The notes beneath the pieces were generated by a model. It was not told the DNA's origin. It saw only the letters and a list, made by a program, of their open reading frames with translations, and did not search any database. Of a stretch of 64,000 nt of DNA, positions 21,521 through 32,330 are shown piece after piece. A program made the translations under genes and the position numbers. Every line of letters starts with the position of its first letter. Within the stretch, counting starts at the first letter, position 1. The stretch covers positions 233,025,771-233,089,770 of the forward strand of contig OY294067.1 of assembly GCA_958510875.1 (NCBI GenBank). Reading direction: 5' to 3'. Origin of the DNA: Endomychus coccineus (taxonomy: Eukaryota > Arthropoda > Insecta > Coleoptera > Endomychidae).

Positions 21521-21859
21521 CTTGAAAAGTATTCTCCACGTAAATTCCTTCCATTTCGTTCAAGAGTTAGAAATTGTTGATGTTAGTCCAAAAGATTTGC
21601 TTGTTAGTTCGAAGTCAAATTTCATTGCACCATCTTTTCAAATCTAGATACTATTAACAAAAATTGTTGTATTAACTATTCCATTATAATGCAGCTGTGA
21701 CAATACCTATTTATAAGTTGTACAGAGTAGGACATCGGAAAAGTAGGTATACTGTAGGACTCATAAGGAAACTGGTTATTTCATACTCGTGTGACAATAT
21801 GATGAACCTATTTGTTTTCCACGACAACTACAAATGTCACTAAAAGTCAATAAAATACC

Positions 21860-23570
21860 CCAAACTTCTTATGATCAAAGTATATCAGCAAATTCCACTT
21901 TGGATCCACAAGGGAAGGAACCTCCTAATATTGCTGCCATCGATAGCCATATGCCCGAAATTATCTCTCGTCAGAGTACAATTAGGCACATTCTGCTTGA
22001 TCTCAATACCATAAAAGTCTATGGGGCCAGACGGAATTCCACCTGTCGTTCTCAAGAAATGTGCGCCTAAATTAACATCAGTTTTCTGCAAGTTGCTTGT
22101 CCTTTCATACAAACTTGATGTGTTTCCTTCCAGCTGGAAGACTGGAAGACATATAGAGTGCAACCATATCCAAAAAAGGGAAGAAGTTCCTTCCCAATAA
22201 TTATAGATTCATTGCACTATTATTTGGGACCTCTAAAGTGACGGAGAAAGCAATCAACATCTAGCTCATCAAATACCTAGGTAGCTACAAATTCGTGAAT
22301 GACCGGCAATATGGCTTTCGTCAGCAGAGATCAGCAAGACACCGGCTCGCCTACGTAACACACGTATGGCAAAAATCCATTGAAAAACATGGGGAATCTC
22401 TAGCGGTATCATTAGATATCTCTAAGGCATTTGACCGAGTCTAGCACCACAGACTTTTTGGGAAACTTCCGTCATGTTGTTTGCCGCTTCTACTTTGTCG
22501 CTTACCATCGAGTTTTTTTTCTGATGTATCACTTCATGTGGTGGTTGACGAAGTATCCTCCGATATGATGGCTCTCAATGCTGGTGCTCCACAGGGATCT
22601 GTTTTGGCAACAATTTTGTTCCTGCTCCACATCAACGATCTGTCTCGTCCACACCTTTGCAGATGATGGTACACTTCATACCGCTTTCTCATCTAGAGCC
22701 CCTACACCATCCAATGAAACCAGAGGAGCTAGACAGGAACAGGTTGACGCAATTGATGGAGATCTGGCACAAATTTTGGATTGGAGATCTGATAATCTAG
22801 TAGAGTTCAATTCAACCAAAACTAAAGCTTGCGTCTTCTCCAGGAGGGCGGATCCCACAATCGCTAATATGATGATGTCAGGTACAACTATTTCTATGAA
22901 GTCTTCCCTAACAATGCTCGGGGTCACCAGCAACAGCGGTCTCTCATGGAATGATCATGTGAGGCCCATTGGGAAAACCGCTTCACAAAAACTTTTCTAT
23001 TCCGTGCCAAGAGCTTACTCACATCCCAGCAGCTCCTCATGATCTACGAAGCATAGATTCGACCTATCCTGGAGTACTGTTCACATTTTTGGAGTTCGGC
23101 TCCCAAACATAGGCTGAAAATTTCGGATTAGATCCAGAAGAGAGCTATTCGTTTGTTTCATCTGATATTTACGAGCTCATTGACCTTTCTAGAACATCGT
23201 AGCAAGGTGAGAGATCTCTCTTGCCTATAGATATTTTTATGGTCGATGTTCATCAGAAATCTCGTCTGTTATTCCACCACGGGAGATTCCAGATATGCGA
23301 ACTAGACGAGTTCTAACTAATCACCCTTTCATTGTGAAGCTCGAGACCTGCCGAACTTCTTCCTACCAGACTTCATTTCTTTTACGAACAGCGAAGTTTT
23401 GAACTCTTTACCTAGTGAGGTCTTTGCCTATGCCTATAACCTCCAAACCTTCGAAATAAATAAGAATGCCTATCTCTTCTCCCTAGATTCCACTGCTGGC
23501 TCACACAATTATCTTCGAACATTAAAGGTTTGCCTCTCGTGTAGTCAAAGTACGAATAGAAGAAAAAATC
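21860..23570 (+). pseudogene. Non-LTR reverse transcriptase, plus-strand copy
   Basis: Plus-strand RT in pieces of different frame: DGIPPVVLKKCAPKLTSVFC and KLLVLSYKLDVFPSSWKTGR (22030-22150), YKFVNDRQYGFRQQRSARHR (22290-22330), LAVSLDISKAFDRV (motif A, 22400), GAPQGSVLATILFLLHINDL (motif B, 22580), the ADDGTLHT motif C (22660), NLVEFNSTKTKACVFSRRAD (22800), MLGVTSNSGLSWNDHV (22910) and NSLPSEVFAYAYNLQTFE (23405). This resembles RTs with LLHINDL after motif B that are common in insects. Single stops and frameshifts inactivate it. Confidence 0.85.
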
Positions 23571-23579
23571 AAGGTATAT

Positions 23580-24714
23580 TAGGTGAGTTTATTGACTTTC
23601 AAATGAGGGGTCACATTCACAAAGTTTCCACCAACGAGAAAGTTTTCATCAGAAATTGTAGCAGGTCAATTTGTATTTCCTTCTATAATGAACAGCTAAT
23701 TCAAGAAGTATAAAATTTAGATACTTGATTGTGAATAATAAAGGAATTACTTCCCCGGACATCCACATGCATTCAATAATATATGATATTAACTGTTAGT
23801 GTCGCCTTTCAAGAAGTTAAAAGATATAATGGAAATTATAGTAGGTATATTTAAAATGTCATTATAATGACATTCTCATCACAATCCAATATATCTGCTA
23901 ATTTCTTTCTAGCCACAAGCGACAAGGATGCCTGCATAAAATTCTTTGCATGTTTAATCAGCATTTTAATATAAAATTAAAGCCTTTAACGATGTTTTAA
24001 TGTTATAAAGGTGTCTATGTTATTGAAATTTACATCCGGACAAGGTTATTAATTTATTGCATTGCTCACAATGTTTGGTTACTTGTGAACATGTGTAAGA
24101 CGCTAATAAATAACATTTCCAGGATCTAAAATATATTCATATGATGTTAAGTTATTCAATTAAGTAGAACTATAGAAATCCGTTAATAAGATAATTATAC
24201 AAACTCATAATGGTTAGCGAACTGTGGCATCAATTTGATGAATTATTCATTCATACAATTTACGTAGTCCTATAATTAAACAAGAATAATATATTTTGAA
24301 AATATCACTGATAATAGGATTCTGTTCGATTGAGTGATTTCACAGTGAATGCAATAATAATAGCTAAATGAGCTCAGAAGAGTATAATACGCGTCCTAGA
24401 AGCCAGATTTATGTTGAGTAACATTTTTTTTAAACCCACATTTTCGCTCAACGCACTAGCATGAAAGAGTTCTAACATGCTATATTTTCAATTGTACATA
24501 ATAGCTGGAGATGGCTGGGTGTGAGGGTGTCAAAAAGTTTAACAATTGAGAAAGAAATGAATATTCATTTATTTCTTGTGGACTTTGCCACATAACAATG
24601 ATAAGGTTTAATACCTCCGATAGAAGATTGTTTAGTAAAATTGCAAATTTTCTCTTTCTACTGACAAGCTCTATGAGAGAGTGAAACAGCTGTTCAGAAC
24701 TATTAGTTTGCACT
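23580..24714. other. No recognisable feature
   Basis: AT-rich sequence with no supported gene, repeat or RNA. Confidence 0.35.
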
Positions 24715-24722
24715 CACTGACA

Positions 24723-25915
24723 TGGGCGCCGACTTTTATATATTATTGGGGGGGCCTAAAAGTGATTGATGGGAGGGGTGGTAAAAGTCAAGCTTGAACA
24801 TTTTACCTCCTTTTAACGATAATCAACAGTTTTATTCAAACTGTTGGGCGGAAACTGTCAGTTTAGGTTTTGTATTGCTAAACTTCTTAAGATTCATTTA
24901 CAAATTAGAGTAAAGCTACAATTCTTAATGACATTACGGTTCATTGTGCATCGACACTTTTACTGAATAAAACACATCGTGGTTGTAATTCAGTTAAACG
25001 AAACCTGAACACTAGTTTTAACCTTAAAATACTGATAGATTGAGGTAACTTCAGCAAGAGCAGATAACTGAAAGAATGTTTTTGGCTGCCAAGGTGCCAA
25101 TTTATTAAAGCGTTTACCCAGCAAATCTCATTGGGCCTGATATGCTTGGTTAAGAGAATGAGTCAAGATTTTAAAATAGCGAGAATGTAGAATGCACAGC
25201 TCAAAACGATAACTTTCAAATTTCAAAAGGGAAGTATTTAAAATAACATTTTAAGCATATTTAACATATTTAACATAACATTTTTAGCACACCTCTAAGA
25301 AAAGTTTATTGAATAAAATAATTACACATAGAACAGGAAGTAAAACAGTAGTCACAGTACCCTATTTTTTTGTCATATACATAAAGATAAAACTACAGTA
25401 CATTAGTAGATTGATAGATCAATAGTTTAGTACATTTTAAATAAATGTCGTCCTTATAACTTCCATGTACTTTGACATCCTTCAATGGTTGTATTACATA
25501 AGAGATTAGTAAAGCAAATGTAAGAATAAATATAATAAGTCTAGAGACGTAACAACAAATTAAATTCTTTTACTCGTACAAAATTATAAATGATGGTGAT
25601 GGTGCGTTTACGCACAAACTGAAAATTCCCCGACTCCCCCGAAGGTGCTTGACGATTGTTTTCCACAACAAAACTTCATCACATTGCGAAGGCAGTAGAT
25701 TATGTTCATTCGTGCAAGTGCATAAATCATTTTTATTAAACAAAATATAGATACGACAGTTTGGTTACAGTTTTTAATAGTTTGTGTATGGTTTGAATGG
25801 TACTTTTTTGGGAAGGGGGCTGAGCCCGCCTTTCTGAACATTGGGGGGGTGAGCCCCCCTTCCCACAACATTGGGGGGGGGCTCTAGCCCCTTGGGCCCC
25901 ATGGAGTCGGCGCCC
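24723..25915. mobile_element. Non-autonomous DNA element with GGGCGCCGACT ends
   Basis: The left end GGGCGCCGACT is repeated inverted at the right end (AGTCGGCGCCC, to 25915). Both ends are unusually GC-rich and run into GGGGGGGCC and CCCCCCCC tracts. CACTGA precedes the left end and occurs again six bases past the right end, so a duplication is possible but not clean. No transposase is readable inside; open frames here show no family features. Confidence 0.65.
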
Positions 25916-25929
25916 TTGATCACTGATTA

Positions 25930-27764
25930 ATTTAAACTAGATAGAAGTTATCAGTGTCAAAAAGGTTTTATGTGTGTTTTAATTTAATAAAATTAGAACA
26001 GTAAGGTTCTAACTACCCACACCATGAACATCTTTATTGTCGTCGTTTATATTGATGAAAAATAATTAAGAATATATTCTCGAAACTAAACGTGAACCCT
26101 TCAGGTCTTTGGACTTTGAATATGTCCCGAAAGAAGACAAAATAAGTGGCGCTAGAAGCTTAAGGAAAAAACAAATGAGACTCAAAAAGTCTTATGTAAA
26201 TAGCAAAAACTAGCAGGTTTCAGCTGAAATAATTCAATTACATTAACCCCAAATAATAGGTTTTCTAATTTAGTTCACTCTGATGATGTCTGTTTTGTTT
26301 GTAGAGTCGTGAATATTGATTACCCTATTTTGCTGGAAGTGAATGAAACTCGAAATTTTCAGGTTATAAATTAATGATTGAATTGTCGTAATATGATGAC
26401 TGATGAATTAAAATACTGAGATATACTTGATAGGGATACTTGTTGATACCTTTGAAAAACTTCACAATTTCATTCCATTATACTTGAACTTAAGGGGGTG
26501 GAATCCACCAATAGGATCTTAATAATAAATATTAAGTATGGAGGATAGATGCCACACTAACATCTTAAGACCATCTACATTGAAATCCCTATAATTATGC
26601 TGAGGGTTGTTGACTGTGTTGTCCTGATTAGGCTAGGTCAAGAAATGTACTAACATATAAAGTAATGAATTAAATAACAATCCTAACGACTCTAAATAAC
26701 CATTAAGACCCAGATAAATAACACTGTGCATATTAGGTATTAGGCAAATATAGAAATATCCATTTTGAAAATATAAATTCATGGTAATTCATTTCTTATC
26801 CTTTATACCTGATCAAATTTCAATATTAATGCATTCATGCTCTTCTGTTAGTCTAATTATGTCATCAACAATGTCTACTTGGTAGCTGAGAGGTCCTTAG
26901 TACTTTGATAGTATTTTTGGTGTATAAGAGTGAATTTCGTATTTAAAAGTATTATAGTTTATCTCAAGTTGTATACTTTTTTAGTGTGTTAACCTTTCGT
27001 GTGTAATTTCTGTTCATGTGGTCTATAATTTCTTGTTAGAACCATACACTACAAGCACCTTCTCCAGACGGGACATAGTTTTAGTGTATGTTTCTTAGGA
27101 AATTTTGAGTTATAAGAACATAAACAAGATACAAGAAGTAATTTGAAAATTTGTTAGAACATATTTACCTATAGCCCATATATATTACACGTACAACTGT
27201 GAGAACAAATTAAATATAATACAATTCATAAAAATTTTGGAAAAAATTAAACAATATATTAACCTGGATTTGACCGTAGTATTCAGGAAAAATATATTTG
27301 TTCTATCCGAATGATGAATAAAATGACAGATGCCACTATGAGTTGAAATATTAGTTGTTATGAAACAGTGAATTTTCATTTTACTTAGAATTTATTATTG
27401 AATTCGAGTAATAATAGCCACGCTTTGTGGAGCTTAGTGTGTTCTGCTAAACTACGGGATACATCCACTAGTTAATGAGGTCCACGCAGCCACCCGCTAC
27501 GTAGCTCTATGGACAAGACATTGACTGTAGTTTTAATGGAATCAATGTTTATCGGATTGATGTGTGCTAGAGAACTCATAAATTTACTAATATGGATGAT
27601 TTCAAATTAGTTAATTGAGTGTCCCCGAGATCCTCTTCACTAAACCGCAAATAATATACAATAGTTCCCTTTCCCAACTTCTTCTGTTATATTTGACGTA
27701 CTCACAGACTATTTTTATAGAAGAATAAGGTTTAATTGTTCTCTACAGTTGATATTGCTATATG
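25930..27764. other. No recognisable gene
   Basis: A motif like TTTAGTTCACTCTGATGATG (26265) recurs near 60852 (TTTAGTTTACTCTGATGTTG), followed at both 26875 and 60875 by TTGGTAGCTG and GAGGTCC- or AAGGCCT-like sequence. An old shared repeat is likely. Nothing else was identified. Confidence 0.35.
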
Positions 27765-27772
27765 TTCTAAGC

Positions 27773-29335
27773 AAGGGGCCTCCAAACTTTTCAGCCTTGG
27801 CCCTAATGGTGTTTACTCCAGTTAGTTCCAAGGACCAAAACTGTTTTAATGTTCCTGCCATTATCTTTAATTTTTAGACTAGTCGCCGAATACGCGCCCT
27901 GAGCGAGCATACACTTGCTAGATTCGATAGTTCAATTACTATTGTGTAGTAACTGTACTTTATTGGTACGACCGGGACACTTGTGGTTGTGTTAGTACCC
28001 TTTATCCCTAACAGATAGCGCTTGTAGCACTTTTGAAAGAGCAGTAACAACAACATTCACGAATAATCTCGTTATTTAGATGAAGTTTTGGTGTATTCCA
28101 TACAATTCTGAATGTCAGTAATCGGAGGCTCGCGGCGCGATCGCGAGTCAGTCCACTTAGAGAAGGCGAAGGAAGCGAAATTGTCTGTTGTGAAATAAAG
28201 TAGTGTGTAACTCCTTGGAACGTGTTTGTGCGTGTTTAACAGACATCTTAGTAACAGTATTCTGATTTGATTTGTTGTTTTCTATGTGATTTACTAGTAT
28301 AGAGAAGAAGCAAAAAGTAGACAGTGAATGCAGAACATTCAAAGATCAATGGTACTTTCATTATTATATATGTTAGTTGCAGAAAAGTTCTTTGGGTTTT
28401 TTTTGAACTTCGAGCAGTGATTGAAATTTGTTTGAATGAAAAGCTTTGCCCTCTTACCGAATTACAAAATAAAGAAATGACGTTAGCATTCTATGTCGAT
28501 TTGACAAAACATATGGAAGAATTTAATTTGAATTTGCACTAATTATACACTAATATCAAATCCGTTCCTGCAGAAAGTAATACTGTTTCAATCACAATTA
28601 CGTAAAATATGTTTCACACATTTTAGAATATGTGCAATATTCAGCCACACTACTGAGATTGAGTATCTTGTCGATTTTGCAATCGAAGCTTTGAGTGCTT
28701 TGAAGATAAATTTTGATACTCGTTTCTCAGACTTTAATACCATTGCCAATGAAATTAGGATTTTTCAAAATGCTTTTGATACTGATACTAATATCAAAAT
28801 TCATCTTTATTGAAATTATATAAGAGTCTTCCATTGGTAGAATTTGATAATTTGCATAAGTTTGCTCGTGGGCTGTTTTATGTTTTTGGTACTACTTACT
28901 TGTTTACAGATCTAAGTAAACCGATGAGCATCTTAAATTTCTTTTAATAATTGGTACAAGTAAAATTGGTCCACAACTACAAACTATTGTCAGTGGGAAA
29001 TCACAATTTCATAAATCTCATTAGTATTTTATATGTTATAACGCTGACATGTTATATGTGTATGTGTTTATAAATTATAATAATTATAATGTTAGTGGGA
29101 TTCATTTCAATTATTTGTTAGCAATTATGTATTTAAATTTTCTATTTATTATACTTGTCATTAAGCAAGTAAATGAAACCGTGTTATTCATTCTGTATAT
29201 TTTTATCCAACTCACCATAACAACTATAACAACAATAAGCCATTAGCTGTCGCGGGCCGGATTGATGTCACTGGCGGGCCGGATTTCGCCCGCGGGCCGG
29301 ATTGCGCCCACGGGCCGTAGTTTAGGAGACCCCTG
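27773..29335. mobile_element. hAT element with 8-bp target duplication
   Basis: The right end reads, reversed, CAGGGGTCTCCTAAACT and the left end AAGGGGCCTCCAAACTT (first base changed). Flanks are TTCTAAGC (27765-27772) and TTCTGAGC (29336-29343), an 8-bp duplication with one mismatch. CAGGGGTCTCC ends are familiar from Charlie/SPIN-like hATs. Near the right end the motif CGGGCCGGATT is repeated three times. Confidence 0.88.
28324..29030 (+). pseudogene. hAT transposase remnant (C-terminal half)
   Basis: The plus strand reads SCRKVLWVFFELRAVIEICL, LTELQNKEMTLAFYVDLTKH and MEEFNLNLH, matching the hAT segment WLSRGKVLKRFFELREEI...FLCDIT.HLNxLNxxLQG. Further on come LKLYKSLPLVEFDNLHKFAR, GLFYVFGTTYLFTDLSK and GTSKIGPQLQTIVSGKSQ, the hAT dimerisation region with its FGSTYxCE-like block (the glutamate is lost). 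Multiple frameshifts. It lies in the correct orientation inside 27773-29335, so it is the element's own gene. Confidence 0.75.
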
Positions 29336-29589
29336 TTCTGAGCTATTATTATTCTTATTTCAAATAAGAATATTCTTCGGATTTCTTCATCTCAATCTAT
29401 TATGGACGATCACGTTGACAGATTTTGACAAGCTCAACGTCATTCACGTTTACACACAAGAGTGTTTCTCTCGACGTCGAAAGTCACAACTCATATTTGT
29501 TGGGAGGAGCTTTCCTGCTCCAAGGAATTTGATATACCTACCGTAACCTATTAATTGGACGTTTCCGAATTTTGTCATGAAAGTGCAGG

Positions 29590-30545
29590 ATTGAGGAAAG
29601 TTATTGTGGCGTGAAATTCAAATGGTCAGATCGGTTAGCTAGAGGACAAAGCCACTGCAATTGGATTTGCTCACACTCTTGTCGAACAAATGACTGAAGA
29701 AGTTGATCGAACTATGCCTCAGGGTGGGTCAAAGTTACACTTGTTTCCAGTCGTATAGTTCAAATGCTTTCGCTCATGTTGGAAATAAATGAAAGAAGGT
29801 ATAAATAATTGTTTTCTTATTGCGTCGATGATTCTACGTAGTATCATTTGCAGTTAAATAATTTAATTCCACCCTTCACTTTGAAACAAAACTTCATAGT
29901 TAATAGTGAGTTAATCATATCGAGTTAAAACCATAATTATACCTTTCTCGAATGGTCTGGGAATGATTCGCAAAATTAAACGTATTAAGCAAGAATAATG
30001 CAGTTACTCTCCTATAGGCTCCGGGAATGGATGTGATTGAAAAACAAAATGAACTCACAATAAAATGCCACACACCGTTTCTGGGATTTTAACCGTTTAG
30101 CGAAATAAGCACCAGCACGTACTGGAAGAACTAGAAAAAGATCCCATTGCTGGATATAACTATACAACAATTGAGGCAGCAGGCAAACATATTTCTGGAG
30201 AAATATGAAAAGAAGAGATCTAATGACTGCCCCAGTCTGAAAAAATATAAAGTCAGAATGTTAACGGGAATCCTAAAAGGACACTGCTGGTTGAAAAAAC
30301 AACTTGGAAAGCTCGGATTGATAGAGGAAGAAGATGGTAGATTCTGTAAAGAGGACGACGAAACATTTTTCAACAATGTTCCAGACTGCATTATCCTGCA
30401 AATCCCAAGGGATTCATATAGAAGAGGGAGTCTTAACTAGCCTAAAGCCATATCTGCGTCTGATGATTGATGTCACACTAGCAAATTCATTGACCTCTCT
30501 AGGCGAAATTTTTGGAATGGAACTTTCAATGAATTATTACAAATA
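29590..30545 (+). pseudogene. Non-LTR retrotransposon remnant, RNase-H side and C-terminus
   Basis: 30190-30500 on the plus strand reads KKYKVRMLTGILKGHCWLKK, QLGKLGLIEEEDGRFCKEDD and ETFFNNVPDCI. This is the familiar tail after RNase H in R1/Jockey-type elements (LxGxLTGHCxLxxHLxxLGL...CRxCxEExETxxHxLxxC). A weaker piece SDRLARGQSHCNW near 29625 fits the end of RNase H (ADxLAR). The stretch between is not assigned. The first part is confident, the upstream extension weak. Confidence 0.6.
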
Positions 30546-30584
30546 ATTATTACAAATGAAGTAAATCTATTCTATGGCATCATC

Positions 30585-30672
30585 CTTTACTAAACACTAC
30601 TACGTTGGTATCACTTTTATTTGTGACTTCCGTTACTCGAAATTCAGACGTTATTGAAATATAAATAAAATA
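30585..30672 (-). repeat. Penelope-like element end, family with the GTTACTCGA motif
   Basis: AACACTACTACGTTGGTATC then ACTTTTATTTGTGACTTCCG and TTACTCGA match, with few changes, the repeats at 55188-55364 and, inverted, the 36420-36520 region that follows a GIY-YIG remnant. It is a stray 3' end of that family. Confidence 0.6.
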
Positions 30673-31004
30673 CATAACTTCAACTATAAATACTACTTAT
30701 CAAAGGATTACTGTGGTCGATTATTTATGAACTTAGGTGATTATTACTATAGGATCACCTGGTATGTTATTACATTCTAATAATGATTTGCTTGGTAATA
30801 CATAGTATAGAAGCCGAACGGGATAATAATTCGGGGAATAAATATAATACATATCTTCGAATAATGGTGAAAAAATTAGGTATTTTTGAAAATTGGGACG
30901 TAGGGTATTGTTTTTGTGTTTGTATGTTTCCAAAAATTCTAACAATTCAATTTCCAGCCTTCATCAGCTATATATTAATAATGATCCTTGACATAGGTAT
31001 GAAT

Positions 31005-31760
31005 TATATATATAGATCTTCGGGAAATAGGGCACACTAACACGTATGCTTATTATTTTCGTCTTTACATACGTTTCGGTCTCACGACATCATCAGAAGA
31101 CGTATTATGTCTAAAACGGGATTTCTTAAAAATAAAATCAACACAAAGCGTTCTTATCGCACCAATTTCAATTAAAATGCCCTCGTTGCCGAAACTAACA
31201 GAAACACGAATAATCGAAATGGTAACACATTAGTGTTTTAATTATATGAATTTGTATTCAGAATTCACAGCCTAGCAATTTTCTTATAATATACGAACTC
31301 ATGTCAAACAAAGTCTGTATACGACTGAAACCAAAAAATATAACGCTCAAGTATCCTCTTTCGAACCAGATGTTGAAGATCTATGAGATAATTGAAAAAA
31401 GTTGTCAGAGCTTATTAGCATTAGAAATATTGCTATTTGAGCATTCTACCTTAAATATACCTTTGACATTATAAAGACGCATGTAGGAATTTGCAAGGGT
31501 TTAAATTAATTAAATTAGTATAAATCTGACTTAATGACTGAATGTCTGTTCTATGATTTACGAAATTGGAGACACGTTTCATGTGAATCACCTCTAAAAT
31601 AGATCTTTTATATAATTGGTTTCCTTAGTTAAAATATTAACATTTTTGTTATCGAATTGATAGTTATAATCGAAGCGGTGTTTAGCAAGGGCGGTAGAAT
31701 TTTCAAAATTGTTGTTTCATGTACTATACTTATGGCCATACATTCCTTTTTGTGAATATT
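31005..31760 (-). mobile_element. Penelope-like element fragment: GIY-YIG C-terminus plus 3' terminal repeat
   Basis: Minus strand from 31760: STWNNNFENSTALAKHRFDY, NILTKETNYIKDLF and, in another frame, VSNFVNHRTDIQSLSQIYTN. This is the C-terminal part of the GIY-YIG endonuclease of Penelope-like elements (TALxxHxxxxxHxxDFxNxxILxxExxYxKRLxLE). The 3' repeat shared with 47690 and 50095 follows and holds the hammerhead-like motif. Several stops. Confidence 0.75.
31060..31102 (-). ncRNA. Hammerhead-ribozyme-like motif in the Penelope terminal repeat, copy A
   Basis: Minus strand: CGTCTT (stem I) - CTGATGA (core) - T GTC GTGA GAC C (stem II) - GAAA (core) - CGTATGT (tiny stem III and loop) - A - AAGACG (stem I partner). 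Six base pairs of stem I, both invariant core boxes and the cleavage-site pattern before AAGACG are visible. One extra T lies between CTGATGA and stem II, which is not canonical. Hammerhead motifs are established in terminal repeats of Penelope-like elements. Activity of this copy is unknown. Confidence 0.6.
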
Positions 31761-31769
31761 GTTTAGAGA

Positions 31770-31995
31770 TTCCTGTTCGTACTTCTGTTCGATTCGGCGA
31801 CGTGAGCATTCTTAATTGAAATTAGTGCAATAAGGACGCCTTGTGGTGATACAATTAGTTTTAAGTATTTACGTTTATACAGTTATACGTCTACTGATGA
31901 TGGTCGTGAGACCAAAACGTACGTAAAGACGAAAGTAATAAGCATATGTGTTAGTGTGACCTATTTCCCTAGAAACTATATATAATTCATACCTG
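31770..31995 (+). repeat. Penelope-like 3' end, inverted relative to the neighbouring copy
   Basis: Same terminal repeat as 31005-31230 but on the plus strand, so the two copies point away from each other across 31230-31770. The tail GTTAGTGTGACCTATTTCCC is shared. Confidence 0.75.
31888..31931 (+). ncRNA. Hammerhead-like motif, copy B
   Basis: CGTCTA - CTGATGA - TGGTC GTGA GACCA - AAACGTACGTA - AAGACG. Stem II is longer than in copy A. The G of the second core box has become A, so this copy is probably inactive. The stem I pairing CGTCT/AGACG is kept. Confidence 0.5.
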
Positions 31996-32330
31996 GATCA
32001 AGAATCATTATTAATAGAGTATTATGTAGAGGCCCATCGAATTCAATTTAATTATTTAATAATTTATTTACAACCATTTAACTGATCTCAATTTTTAAGT
32101 GAATATTTTAAAGTTAAAATTTCGAAACCTAGCTTCAGCAGTTAATTAAATTCATAAGATCAAATTTTCCTTATATTATCTGAGCATTAGTAATGCAGAC
32201 ACTATAAGAACTGTCCTGAAGTATATGTAAGGGAAATTGCTGGCAATTTTCTACTCCTCTGGCGAGTATTAGAATACTATTTAGATATTTTACAATAATT
32301 TCAAATATTTTTTTTTCTTCTTTTTTCTTA

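Noticed and set aside
25608..25871. Open frame in the GGGCGCC-ended element
   Set aside because: It includes the G/C tracts of the terminal region and has no recognisable domain.
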